From positions 4,627,556-4,689,555 of the forward strand of contig RPFO01000080.1 of the NCBI GenBank assembly GCA_009746045.1: 62,000 nucleotides of DNA. The letters run 5' to 3'. The position numbers and the translations under genes were made by a program. Shown in pieces: positions 8,367-17,227 of this stretch. Numbering within the stretch: position 1 is the stretch's first letter; each line of letters begins with the position of its first letter. Source of the DNA: Mesostigma viride (taxonomy: Eukaryota; Streptophyta; Mesostigmatophyceae; Mesostigmatales; Mesostigmataceae). The notes under the pieces were generated by a model. That model saw only the letters and a program-made list of their open reading frames with translations, searched no databases and was not told the DNA's origin.

Positions 8367-9482
8367 ATGGCTGAGGGACGCCGTAGCAAGGGTCCAGCCA
8401 GTGGGAATAATAATGGGGGTGCTGGTAGTGGAACCGCTCACGTAGATGACGTGGGGCTTACCGGAGAGATTACCAACCTTCCTCACAATAATAATAATGC
8501 ACAAGCTATTCATGGCTTTGATCTTACCACACAGGGTCTTTTAATTGTCAATCAGTTGCAGCCTGTAACCTCAGACTCCAAGCCTAAGCAGGCTGAAGAG
8601 TTTGTGGAGGGATTGGAAGGGTTCCCTAGCTTGTACGGTGGTACAAATTACTATCAAATCTGGATAGGCAGTAGCACTTTTGGCAAGTGTACTGACCAGA
8701 TTAAGGACCTAACCAGGGAGTGCAAAAAGGCCAATAAGGCCTGGGCACTGTACGTGGCTGAGCTGAAGGAGCTGCTGGAGGACCAACGCAAGAAGGTCGG
8801 CATCCATTGGCAGGACAAGTATCAAGGGTGGGAGGTCAAGGGGGACCTGATCCAGAACTTTCTCAACTATTGTAAGATGGTTGAGGAGGGCAGGGCTCAC
8901 GGCTTTAATGTCGCTGATAACATAGCCCTAACCAACTGGCTCAAGGTTTCTGGGCTGGATAAGGCGACACGTGGCTCCTTAAAAGTCATGTGTGCCCCAC
9001 ACTCTACCCTGAAGGCCTACAAGGTCATCATTAAACAAGCTCTCGAGGCAGAGGAGCTGTTTGAGGGTGGAGTGCCAGCAGTGAAGGCTACCCAGGCAGG
9101 CGGGCGTACCCAGGGTGGCTCCAAGACGTCTGAGGCTGACCGAAGCCAAGGAGGGCGTAGGGGCAACCATCACAAGCGCAAGGGAGATCATTCACCTGAT
9201 TCTGACAGGAGGTCACACTCCAAGTCGGTGTTCAGGCGGGTGGGTGGTCAGCCCAAGCAGGGCAACGCGTCTGACAATGGGGGCAGTGGCCAGGGCAAGT
9301 CCAAGATACAATGCTACCTGTGCAAGGGGTGGGGGCACATCAAGAAGGAGTGTCCCAGCTTCAAGAAGTCCCAGGGCCAGGGCAGCAACAAGAATAACAA
9401 CAACAACAAGAAGAACAACAACAAGTCCCAGGCAGGCCAGCCTTCAAAGGGCAGTCAGCAAGAAGACAACAAGGAGCAGTGA
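8367..9482 (+). CDS. gag: Copia-1 Gag (capsid-nucleocapsid)
   Basis: A 371-residue Gag that would form the virus-like particle and bind the RNA. The start ATG at 8367 has A at -3 and G at +4. The capsid-like helical part spans about residues 60-230 (GFPSLYGGTNYYQIW, NFLNYCKMVEEGRAHGF). Lysine- and glycine-rich sequence follows. One CCHC zinc knuckle, CYLCKGWGHIKKEC, lies at about 313-326, then a tail of asparagine, lysine and glutamine runs. The ORF ends at TGA 9480-9482 followed by CTG, and the same frame stays open without a break into pol. This suggests Gag-Pol is made by reading through the stop. Confidence 0.92.
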   Translation: MAEGRRSKGPASGNNNGGAGSGTAHVDDVGLTGEITNLPHNNNNAQAIHGFDLTTQGLLIVNQLQPVTSDSKPKQAEEFVEGLEGFPSLYGGTNYYQIWIGSSTFGKCTDQIKDLTRECKKANKAWALYVAELKELLEDQRKKVGIHWQDKYQGWEVKGDLIQNFLNYCKMVEEGRAHGFNVADNIALTNWLKVSGLDKATRGSLKVMCAPHSTLKAYKVIIKQALEAEELFEGGVPAVKATQAGGRTQGGSKTSEADRSQGGRRGNHHKRKGDHSPDSDRRSHSKSVFRRVGGQPKQGNASDNGGSGQGKSKIQCYLCKGWGHIKKECPSFKKSQGQGSNKNNNNNKKNNNKSQAGQPSKGSQQEDNKEQ

Positions 9483-12400
9483 CTGTCTGAGGCAACCCCT
9501 ACACACCTTAATTCACCCAAGGGGGAGGCCAGGTGCTCCAATGCAGATTTTATATCTGGGCAACAAGAGGGTGATCTCCAGGTTCAGTGTGGCCCCAGGT
9601 CACCTGGAGAGGTACAGGTTCCTATGAAGACGTCCTTGACAGCTGATGCAGCTGTAAGTATGTCTGACCCTATGCATCCTCGTGCTGGGCACGAGGGTGG
9701 ACCTCTCATTTTGAGAGAAACCAATGTACAACCACAGAGGGGTGTGAAGGCCTCTGGTGGTATGCATGTGGTCCCTGCTGGCGGTCCAGGTGTTGGGCAT
9801 GAGCAGGGTGACTCAGGCTCTGAGTCAGAACAGGATGGAAGTCAGCATGGTGATGCTGGACAACCTGACAGCACAGTCCTGACTGTGCCAGGGACTGCTT
9901 CCTCTGTGTACCAGGAGTTGGGTGCCCGAATCCACAACATGTTTGGGCATGCCACTTCTCTGTCAAACAACTTTGCCTTCCGTATGGGCAGGGCACCCCT
10001 TCTTAAGGCGTGTCAGCAAGCTGCCTCACGGTGTAAGTGCCAGTTGTCCTCCAACAAGCCCAGGAAATCACATGCCAAAGCTCTACCTCAGAGCATTGGT
10101 GATCTGCAGTGTGATATCCAACACATCAGGGGCATGCAACTGTTGGTGTGCGTGGACAGGTACACGAAATACAAGGTGCTGGAGCATTTACCTTCTATGA
10201 AGAACAGGTACTTGCTGGCTGCCCTGCAGAATGTAAGAGCCAAGTTTCCTACCACAAGGATCCAGGTGGACATGCAGTTTCAGCATCTCAAGGGTGATCC
10301 TACCCTTCCTGAGTTGCTGGTTACACCTAGGGAGGCTCATGGGCAGCAGGGTGCTATCGAGAGGGCAATCCAGGAGGTCAAGAAATTGATCATCTCTGAA
10401 GACTGGGTACCCTTGTCTGCACCTGCACTTGTCAGGAGTGCATGGCTGAGGAACGTGGAGCAGCAGCTGAACAGCAGGGTTAACTTCTACTATGATGGAG
10501 TTGCTGTCAGCCCAATGGGTCTATATCATGGCCTGTGCCCACCACATGTGCTGGAGGGCTGGAAACATGCTGCACATGTCACCTTTGCCAAGCTGAGGGA
10601 GAAGGACCGGGGTTGGAAGATGCTGGAGCCACAAGTGGGTCAGAAGGTCCTAGCTTGGAAGGAACCTAGCCTTTATGGCAAACGTGGTAGCTGGAGTCCT
10701 GGGGTGGTTACCCAGGTTGATGAAGCTAGCCACGCATGCTTGGTCAGCATGGAGGACGAACCAAAGCATGTACACCGGCTGAGTTGGTCATATGTCAAGC
10801 CTAACCTGATGAATGAGGGCAGTCAGGCACAAGGCTCACAGGATCTGCAGGATTTTCAGGTCCCAGGTGACATCACTGACGCAACGACCACATCTGTTGC
10901 AGGGGAATCTGTCAGCCCTGGCCAGGTTGCAGAGGTACTTGTTGAACAGGCTGCAAGGTCAACAGCTGGGGAGTCAACTGTCAAGCCCAAGGCACTAACC
11001 AAGCCCAGGGGGACAAGTTTGGCTGGATTGATTGGGGCTCTACAAAGGGCCAAGAAGCAGCCCAAGGTAGCCAAGCTCAGGTGGCATGGCAATCTGGGGC
11101 TGGACACTGCCTTAGAGGTAGACACTAATTCTCAGGTCTCCATTATTGGGACCAGGGCTGCAGCAGGGTACAGCATGTCTGAACCCAGCTATCAGTTTGT
11201 GTCTGACTTCAGTGGCGGGGTACACGTGAAGGTACTGGGTGAGGTATTCATTCCTATCCTTGGACAGGACACTGCTTTTTGTGTCTTGGAGGGCTATCAA
11301 GGACCTGCTCTTCTGGGGCAGAATTTCCTATGCCAGGATGGGGTAGTGATCACGTCCTCTCTCCTGACTAAGGAAGGGGCTGGTCAGGTCCCACTGATTA
11401 ATTTCAGGACCACTCACCTATCACGTGCAGTAACCAGGACGGTTAAGCGTGTGCAAGTGTGCCAGGGGCAGGAGCCCTTGGTTGATGACCTCATACTGCC
11501 AGCTGCTAGTCATCCAAGCAGTTTGGGCATTGGTCCTCACTCACTTGCTGGACACAGCCCTATCAACTACCAAGGCCTGGTGAAGCTCATGTCCTCTCCC
11601 ATTATGTGTCCCCAGGTCACACTGGGTCTGATTAAATCTGGGGAGGACTGGATCTCCAAGAAATGCGTGGAACCTGTCAATGACCTGCCTCCTGCACGAC
11701 GTCTACTCAAGCTCAAGTTTGTCATCAAGATGAAGGAGGTGGACGGGGTCAAGGTACCACATGTCAGGCCAGTGCTGAATGAGTTCAAGGGTACTGGTGA
11801 GTGCACTGCTGAGGAGTTGTATACCCCTGGCATGCTGCATGATACTTGGAGGCTGCTGCTGTGTGTCTTTCTAGGCCTTCTCAACAAGGGCTTGGACTAT
11901 GGCTCAGTGGTGATAGACTTCAAGAGGGCATTTCTGGAGGGTGATGCAGATGTGGCACAGGAAAAGTGGGAGGGCAAGACGCCTTTCTATGTTAGGGTGC
12001 CTGCTGTATGGAAAAGGGACATCCACACGGAGTTCCTTAAAATCCTCAAGGGCCTGGAGGGCCTGAGGTCAAGTCCAATAATCTGGAGGGAGACTCTCAA
12101 CCGTTTCCTGAAGGAGCATTGCAACTTGAAGGTCTCTCCTGTAGACCCCTGTCTGTTTCTGGGGCAATGGGAAGGCCTGCCAGTGTATGCTTCGCTGCAC
12201 GGGGATGACCTACATCTGATAGCTCCCACGTCGTGGCTTAAGGAGCTGATCTCCATCATTAAGTCCAAGTTTCCTCTGGGTAGGGAGCAATGGCAGGTGG
12301 AGAATGAGCCTCTGCTGTTTGTGGGCATGGAGGCCACACTGGTGAAGAAGGGAGGGGAGTGGCGTATGCTGCTGGTGGGGGGCAATGACTATCAAGAGAC

Positions 12401-13109
12401 CCTCATTAGCAAGCTTCCTCCAACCATCACACAGGCACTGTGTCCCATGGTGAGGGGCATGGTTGCTTGGGTGGCAGGCATTTCCAGGCCAGACCTTATG
12501 GTCATAGCCAGGTTGCCTGATGACATGCTGGTGGAGCTAGGGTCTGCCAAGGTGGCTGATCAGGTCAGGGCTTCATCTGGCATTCTGTTGTCTGCAGTGG
12601 ATTTATCACAACCCATTTGCATGGAGCTGTATGTGGATAGCTCAATGGACAGCAGGCAGGTCTCCAAGGTCAGGGGCAGGGCTGCAGGGCTCTTTGTGCT
12701 CAGACAGGAAGGCCTGGGGAGTTTGGTGAGCTGGTTTAGTCGCCTGCACAAACGGGTGGCTGTCAGCAGTGATGTGGCAGAATGCAGGGCTATTTGTGAA
12801 GGCATTCACACAAGCCTTTATCTGAAGGAGTTGCTTCATCAGATGACTTCTAACACTCCTTGGCCACTTCAGGTTACCACTCTTCTAAAAACAGACTCCA
12901 TGGGGATGGTGCAGTTTGTGCACAGGCAGATGGCCAGAAGTAGGGACTTGGATTATCTCCTTCTTAAGGAGTTGTCCTCCTTGGCCAATATTGAGCATAT
13001 CCCTGGGGTTGACAATCCTGCTGATGCTTTGACCAAGCTAGTGCAGAAGGCAGCAGTGCAATACAAGGTTCTTCAGTCTCTGATGGACCCATCTCAGCAA
13101 GCTGTCTAA
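9483..13109 (+). CDS. pol: Copia-1 Pol: integrase, protease, RT, RNase H in that order
   Basis: The frame is open from the codon after the gag TGA to TAA 13107-13109. The first ATG is 9624, giving 1161 residues. Numbered from that ATG: an HH-CC-like segment (IHNMFGH, then CKC) at about 102-140; an integrase core with D in CDIQHIRG (~162), D in IQVDMQF (~217) and E in GAIERA (~244); an integrase C-terminal region with RGSWSPGVV at ~353; an aspartic protease with EVDTNSQVSII at ~499 and ALLGQNFL at ~563; RT with VVIDFKRAFLEG at ~765 and LHGDDLHLI at ~859; RNase H with ELYVDSSMDS at ~1002, TDSMG at ~1092 and NPADALTK at ~1131. Copia elements normally have protease before integrase. No protease motif lies between gag and integrase here. 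The G of DTG is N, and the RT box is HGDD rather than YVDD; both variants recur in Copia-2. Confidence 0.93.
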   Translation: MSEATPTHLNSPKGEARCSNADFISGQQEGDLQVQCGPRSPGEVQVPMKTSLTADAAVSMSDPMHPRAGHEGGPLILRETNVQPQRGVKASGGMHVVPAGGPGVGHEQGDSGSESEQDGSQHGDAGQPDSTVLTVPGTASSVYQELGARIHNMFGHATSLSNNFAFRMGRAPLLKACQQAASRCKCQLSSNKPRKSHAKALPQSIGDLQCDIQHIRGMQLLVCVDRYTKYKVLEHLPSMKNRYLLAALQNVRAKFPTTRIQVDMQFQHLKGDPTLPELLVTPREAHGQQGAIERAIQEVKKLIISEDWVPLSAPALVRSAWLRNVEQQLNSRVNFYYDGVAVSPMGLYHGLCPPHVLEGWKHAAHVTFAKLREKDRGWKMLEPQVGQKVLAWKEPSLYGKRGSWSPGVVTQVDEASHACLVSMEDEPKHVHRLSWSYVKPNLMNEGSQAQGSQDLQDFQVPGDITDATTTSVAGESVSPGQVAEVLVEQAARSTAGESTVKPKALTKPRGTSLAGLIGALQRAKKQPKVAKLRWHGNLGLDTALEVDTNSQVSIIGTRAAAGYSMSEPSYQFVSDFSGGVHVKVLGEVFIPILGQDTAFCVLEGYQGPALLGQNFLCQDGVVITSSLLTKEGAGQVPLINFRTTHLSRAVTRTVKRVQVCQGQEPLVDDLILPAASHPSSLGIGPHSLAGHSPINYQGLVKLMSSPIMCPQVTLGLIKSGEDWISKKCVEPVNDLPPARRLLKLKFVIKMKEVDGVKVPHVRPVLNEFKGTGECTAEELYTPGMLHDTWRLLLCVFLGLLNKGLDYGSVVIDFKRAFLEGDADVAQEKWEGKTPFYVRVPAVWKRDIHTEFLKILKGLEGLRSSPIIWRETLNRFLKEHCNLKVSPVDPCLFLGQWEGLPVYASLHGDDLHLIAPTSWLKELISIIKSKFPLGREQWQVENEPLLFVGMEATLVKKGGEWRMLLVGGNDYQETLISKLPPTITQALCPMVRGMVAWVAGISRPDLMVIARLPDDMLVELGSAKVADQVRASSGILLSAVDLSQPICMELYVDSSMDSRQVSKVRGRAAGLFVLRQEGLGSLVSWFSRLHKRVAVSSDVAECRAICEGIHTSLYLKELLHQMTSNTPWPLQVTTLLKTDSMGMVQFVHRQMARSRDLDYLLLKELSSLANIEHIPGVDNPADALTKLVQKAAVQYKVLQSLMDPSQQAV

Positions 13110-13394
13110 GCTGGTGCATGGTTATAGGGCATTGGAGAGCAGATTGTGTGGTAGTGTCAGCATTGTGACTGGCATAATACCTGTATTTTAGTCTGTACTA
13201 AGGCTCATGGACCATGGTACACTCACTCTGATTTTAATCAGGATACAGCCAGGTTTTGGCTGGGGTTCATGCTGTTGACTACACAAGGTTGACAGGTCCA
13301 TTACAGACCATGTATTCTATTTTAAAAGAAATGTATATTTGTACATACCTCTCACAATGGTCTGGGAACCTTTATTCTGGGGTTTATAGGGCGG

Positions 13395-13405
13395 GGTTCG
13401 ATTCC
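13395..13405 (+). promoter_or_regulatory. B-box / T-arm-like motif in the Copia-1 3' UTR
   Basis: GGTTCGATTCC matches the Pol III B-box and the tRNA T loop. Copia-2 has the same word in its 3' UTR (55141-55151, minus strand), where it forms a perfect five-base-pair T-arm. Confidence 0.5.
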
Positions 13406-13548
13406 CTGGTATTATGTTTCTACAAGCTGGCCTGTTCAGGTGTTTGCCTGTTCAGACTTCCCTAGTTCCCCAGGGCAGGATTTAATTGTTGCCTATGTGT
13501 TTCATTTTGTCATTTGTTTGCTGTGGCAGTTTACCATCTGGCAAGTAG

Positions 13549-13571
13549 ACGGGCGCCGTAAGACGGGCGCC
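13549..13571 (+). promoter_or_regulatory. Paired GGGCGCC boxes
   Basis: ACGGGCGCC occurs at 13549-13557 and 13563-13571. Copia-2 has a similar pair (GGCGCCC at 52317-52323 and 52332-52338 on the + strand) downstream of its pol. Confidence 0.5.
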
Positions 13572-14039
13572 AATAGACCCCTGTTGAGAGAATGACAGGC
13601 AAACTATTGTAATACGCCTTACTTTGTCAAGTGGTATTTTAATTGTCATGGATTTATTGTACTTATATTGAATATGTACTGGGTTTTATGGGATTAGTAT
13701 CTGGGATTAATGTAACTCACCGCCAGAAGGTCATTGTACTGGAGGCTCTACCGAGGTGATGGGATTAATTCCTGGAGAAGACCTCATAGAATTAACCTGT
13801 ATGTATTTAATTTTGTGTGCTTCTAATATCTGGTGGTACTCTGTAATGCCACTTCCATAGGTTTTCTCCATTTCTCATGAAATGGTTTTCCCTGTGGCAG
13901 ATCTGTTTCTTTTCCAGTTCCTTAAAAGAAAGGGCTGGGGGAATGGCATTGGCCATTAAAGACATCTGTTCAAGCTTCAAGCTGGAGTGAAGGACATTTC
14001 AAGCTACTTCAAGGGTCCCTGGCAGGGGATGTGACCCCT

Positions 14040-14058
14040 AAAGAAAAGAAGGGATTGG
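14040..14058 (+). promoter_or_regulatory. Copia-1 polypurine tract and TTGG spacer
   Basis: A 15-base purine run (14040-14054) is followed by TTGG and then the LTR start AGTT at 14059. The same GAAAGG-like run plus TTGGAGTT is found before the LTRs of Copia-2 (52009-52025) and Copia-5 (50910-50926), both minus strand. Confidence 0.65.
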
Positions 14059-16957
14059 AGTTAACGTAAAGGATTTACGTTAGATGGATAGAGATTGTTA
14101 CGCTCTTTCCAACGGCACCTTGAACGCCTCATTTGGTTAAGGAACGTAAAAGTTATGACGTTTCCTAGGCTGTGCCGACAGTACCCGGCGCGCCACTGTG
14201 GGCGCGTACGGACACAGGATGTACAAGTGTCACTTTGATAGTCCGCAGGACGTTGACAGGACTTGTACAGGACTTGATGGTCAATTGATAGGTAGGCGCA
14301 CTGTAGCGCGCCAGGACCTATGAGACAATTGATGCTGACTAGTGTACGGATAGGTCCACAGGACTAGCCGTATGGACAATTGATAGATCTGCGCGCCAAA
14401 GGCGTGCCAGAGTCTGTGTAATCAATTGATTGACAGTTCAGCTGTGACAGTGCAGCTGAATACTTGGACGCGTCCCTAGTAAGCTATATGAGTGACTTGG
14501 TCACACCGGGACGCTAGTTCTTGCGTGCACGTTCTCTTGGCACTGCGACCCTGTCGTCTGTGCTGCGTGCAGTCTTGGAAGTGACGTGACTTACGTCTGT
14601 GTTTCCTGATTGTTAAGGGGACGGGACATGCCCGAATTTTTTGGCGCCAAAAAATTCGCGCCGGTACCGAAGGTCATAAATTTCACGTGCACGGTGCGCG
14701 CACCCATTGCAGAAGTGGCCATGGCGACTGCGTTCAGGCGAAACTACCACACTAGGGCAGGCGAAATGCAAAAATTTTACTCGAATCTAAAAGACGATGA
14801 GTTTATGATGTTAGTTTGTGGCGGAAATCAGCTGGTTTACAATATCGCTGTTGTTTTTTAATGCCATCGGCATGGGGGGTAATCTGAATTTTTTGGTCGC
14901 GCGGAATAAAATAGAATTCATGATAGCGGCAGTAAAATCGCGGTTTTTAGGGTTGTTTTGACCGTGAAGCAGGCGTTAATACCCTTTGCATCGAATTCTA
15001 AACCGAGCTGGTGCTTTTTGCCAGATTTTCGGCCATAATCGGTAAGTAATTGTTCAGACCTGCGCAGTGCGTGTCTGACCTGTCCATGGAAGAACGGCGG
15101 TTGTTGCGCGCCTGGGCGAGGGATTTACGAGAGCGAGGTACAGGTTTGTCGCGAATGTTATCTGCTATCAGTGCTTTCTTCTATGAGCTCATCGTTCGAG
15201 GTTTTTTGCGTTCTTTTTGGGCCGTTTCCGCCAGCTATCTCGCCGTCGCTTGCCGTTGTGTTGTCGAATACCTGGCAGCTTTAGATTGTTTTCGTTGATG
15301 TCGTGATCAGGGCCGCTTCAGTCGCAGCCTATAGCTCTTCGGGAAGGTATAAGGCATTTCATAAAACGTGTTCCGGCAAGGATGTTGTGCGTATGGACGC
15401 TTCTTGTTGTGTGAGAGTGACGCACCCTCTCTTCTCAGCGGCATCACAGCGCTCATGCGCTGAAGGGCCGCCAATGGTTTCTTTGAATTTTATCGTGCAG
15501 GGATGGAAGTGTTTTAGTGATGATGATGTTGGAGATATTGCATATGTGTGACTGCATGTAGATAGCTGTCACCAATGGTTGTTTGAGCTTTCCTTTGTTA
15601 TGATGATGTGACAAGACTACAATGTGCTGAGCCAACCATGGTTGACATGCATGACTGCATGCAAGCTATATATACCATGTTCCTACTTGGTTCCTTGCCC
15701 TCCATAGTCCCAGTTTGTCATCCATGCCGGGGAGGACAGTTTAGGAGGTGTTGTTGAGTTGATTAGCTTGGTTTTCATCAACCTTACACTCTAACCTAGG
15801 AGAAACATAGGAAATGCTGCTTAGGCATATTAGGGCTACCATCGTCAAGGCTATGAACATATTTACAAGGCTGGCCATGCTGGAGGGATGATGAAGACAT
15901 ATGAGGAGCGTGGCCACCCCTTCGTACATTGTAAACATACTCAGCATGGTTTTGGTGCATGTTGGATGGCATACGAAGTGGCACTGTGGGGTTACTAACT
16001 TACTGAGTGGTCCTTAGCGCCTTGTCAGGTGGTCATATAGGAAACCCATCAACTTGAGTAGTTCTTGTCACAATGACCCCCCACGTTGAGCATGCGTTGC
16101 CGTCAGCGTGCAAGAGTTAATTATGTGTGCTTTGGTCAGTTTGCAGATGTCCTTGATGAAGAAGGAGGTGCTAGTGTGGCTGAATGGTTACTCTAATTTC
16201 CTTGTAGAGTCCACATGGGTGGCCGTCTTGGAATGGTTGTAACTTGGGCAGTTCTTGTCAGAATGGCGTCAAACCTTGAACATAGGAGGTACCGTATGTG
16301 CAGAGGTTGGCAGCATGTGGTTTGGCCAGTTTTTGCATGGTTTGGATGGATAAAGGGGTGTTTATGGTGTAAGATACACTAAGAAACCTCCCTTAGCTTC
16401 GTCACAGGTGGCTACCTAGGAAATCCATCAACTAGAGCTGCGCTCGTCAGAATGACCTGAAAATTTGGGGCTGCATGTCCCCCACCTGTAATATTTGGGA
16501 ATATATGGTGGAGCACGATATGATGTGTTTATGATTTGATTTTTTTTTTTTTGGATTAAAAAAGTACCTGTTTTGCGGGAAATCCATCAACGTGAGTAAA
16601 CATTCTTATTTCTTGGTCCCAATTAGGTAGAATTTCTCAAAAGTGGGGGAACTATGCGGGAATATATGATTTGGTCCCAATATGTTTGCCCATTGTCCTA
16701 GGGAAAATGTGACTAAAATAGCGTCTTTTTCTATTTTTAGCGCGTTACCGGTGTATGGTGGGGGCTAGTACCCCCCCCAAGTGGCTGGAAAATTTTTTTT
16801 AAATCATATTTATGGTCCCCAATCATCATTGGATTTTTTGCACATGCATAGGTATGGTTTCCAGAAAAGTGCCCTTTAGGCATGTCCCCTCCCCTTAATA
16901 AAGGCAACTTCCTGCAAGAACCATGGCGGAATTCGTGGCATTCTTACCCTCACAACT
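14059..16957 (+). repeat. Copia-1 3' LTR, split by a TTAA element
   Basis: The LTR is 14059-14616 plus 16899-16957. Removing the insert and one TTAA gives 617 bp, exactly the length of the 5' LTR. The break falls immediately before AATAAA (now at 16897-16902), so promoter and poly(A) signal are 2.3 kb apart. Confidence 0.93.
14617..16894 (+). mobile_element. TTAA-targeting TIR element, copy 1 (2278 bp)
   Basis: Flanked by TTAA on both sides (14613-14616 and 16895-16898), where the intact 5' LTR has a single TTAA. TIRs are GGGGACGGGACATGCC (14617-14632) and the reverse complement of GGCATGTCCCCTCCCC (16879-16894), 15 of 16 matching. No transposase is recognised. Short open frames at 14610-14861 and 15050-15298 have no known domain. 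The 14640-16110 part and the right end are homologous to copy 2 (52365-55025). TTAA duplication is typical of piggyBac and Kolobok superfamilies. Confidence 0.88.
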
Positions 16958-17227
16958 GCACATGCGGAATTTATTGAGAAAGTTAATACAATTACAACAC
17001 GTTGATAGTCTCAATATCGATGCACTCCATGCTCACGAGCGGCCCGCAGTTAGGCAGCGCTCCATGACATGCTACCGGCCTTGCTCCCAAGGAAAGGGAG
17101 AAACACGAAGGCCACTAACGAGAAACTCGAAGAGACTACACGCTGCGTGAGAATCATGGGACAGGTCCTCGCCCACCCCACAGGGCATGCAGTTAAGGCA
17201 GGCACGTCAGCTCAGCTCATTTGGGTT

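Larger units (their letters stand above)
13110..14039 (+). other. Copia-1 3' untranslated region
   Basis: About 930 bp with no ORF of note. It holds a tRNA T-arm-like motif (13395-13405) and paired GGGCGCC boxes (13549-13571), both matched in Copia-2. Confidence 0.6.
6846..16957 (+). mobile_element. Copia-1: young copia-like LTR retrotransposon with unusual layout
   Basis: Flanked by a 5-bp duplication GCACA (6841-6845 and 16958-16962). Two direct LTRs of 617 bp each (the 3' one interrupted) bracket ORF0, gag and a large pol. The LTRs begin AGTT and end AACT. Without the nested TTAA insertion and its extra TTAA the element is about 7.83 kb. RT and RNase H sequences place it near Ty1/copia, but the protease sits between integrase and RT. 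The three main ORFs are uninterrupted apart from the gag TGA, and the LTRs read almost identically, so insertion was recent. Confidence 0.93.
6575..17152. mobile_element. Small TIR element with perfect 28-bp ends, split by Copia-1
   Basis: Bases 6575-6602 are the exact reverse complement of 17125-17152 (28 of 28, beginning TCTCACGCAGCGTGTAG). Subtracting Copia-1 and one copy of its TSD leaves about 460 bp, the size of a MITE. I see no clear target-site duplication outside the TIRs and no coding capacity inside. It must predate Copia-1, whose GCACA duplication lies inside it. Confidence 0.75.

Noticed and set aside
11987-12385. Antisense ORFs opposite Copia-1 pol
   Set aside because: They are shadows of a strongly supported plus-strand gene and have no domain of their own.
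14617-16894. Harbinger-type element with TTA duplication
   Set aside because: A 3-bp TTA duplication is possible, but TTAA is present on both sides of symmetric GGGG...CCCC ends in both copies, so a TTAA duplication fits better.
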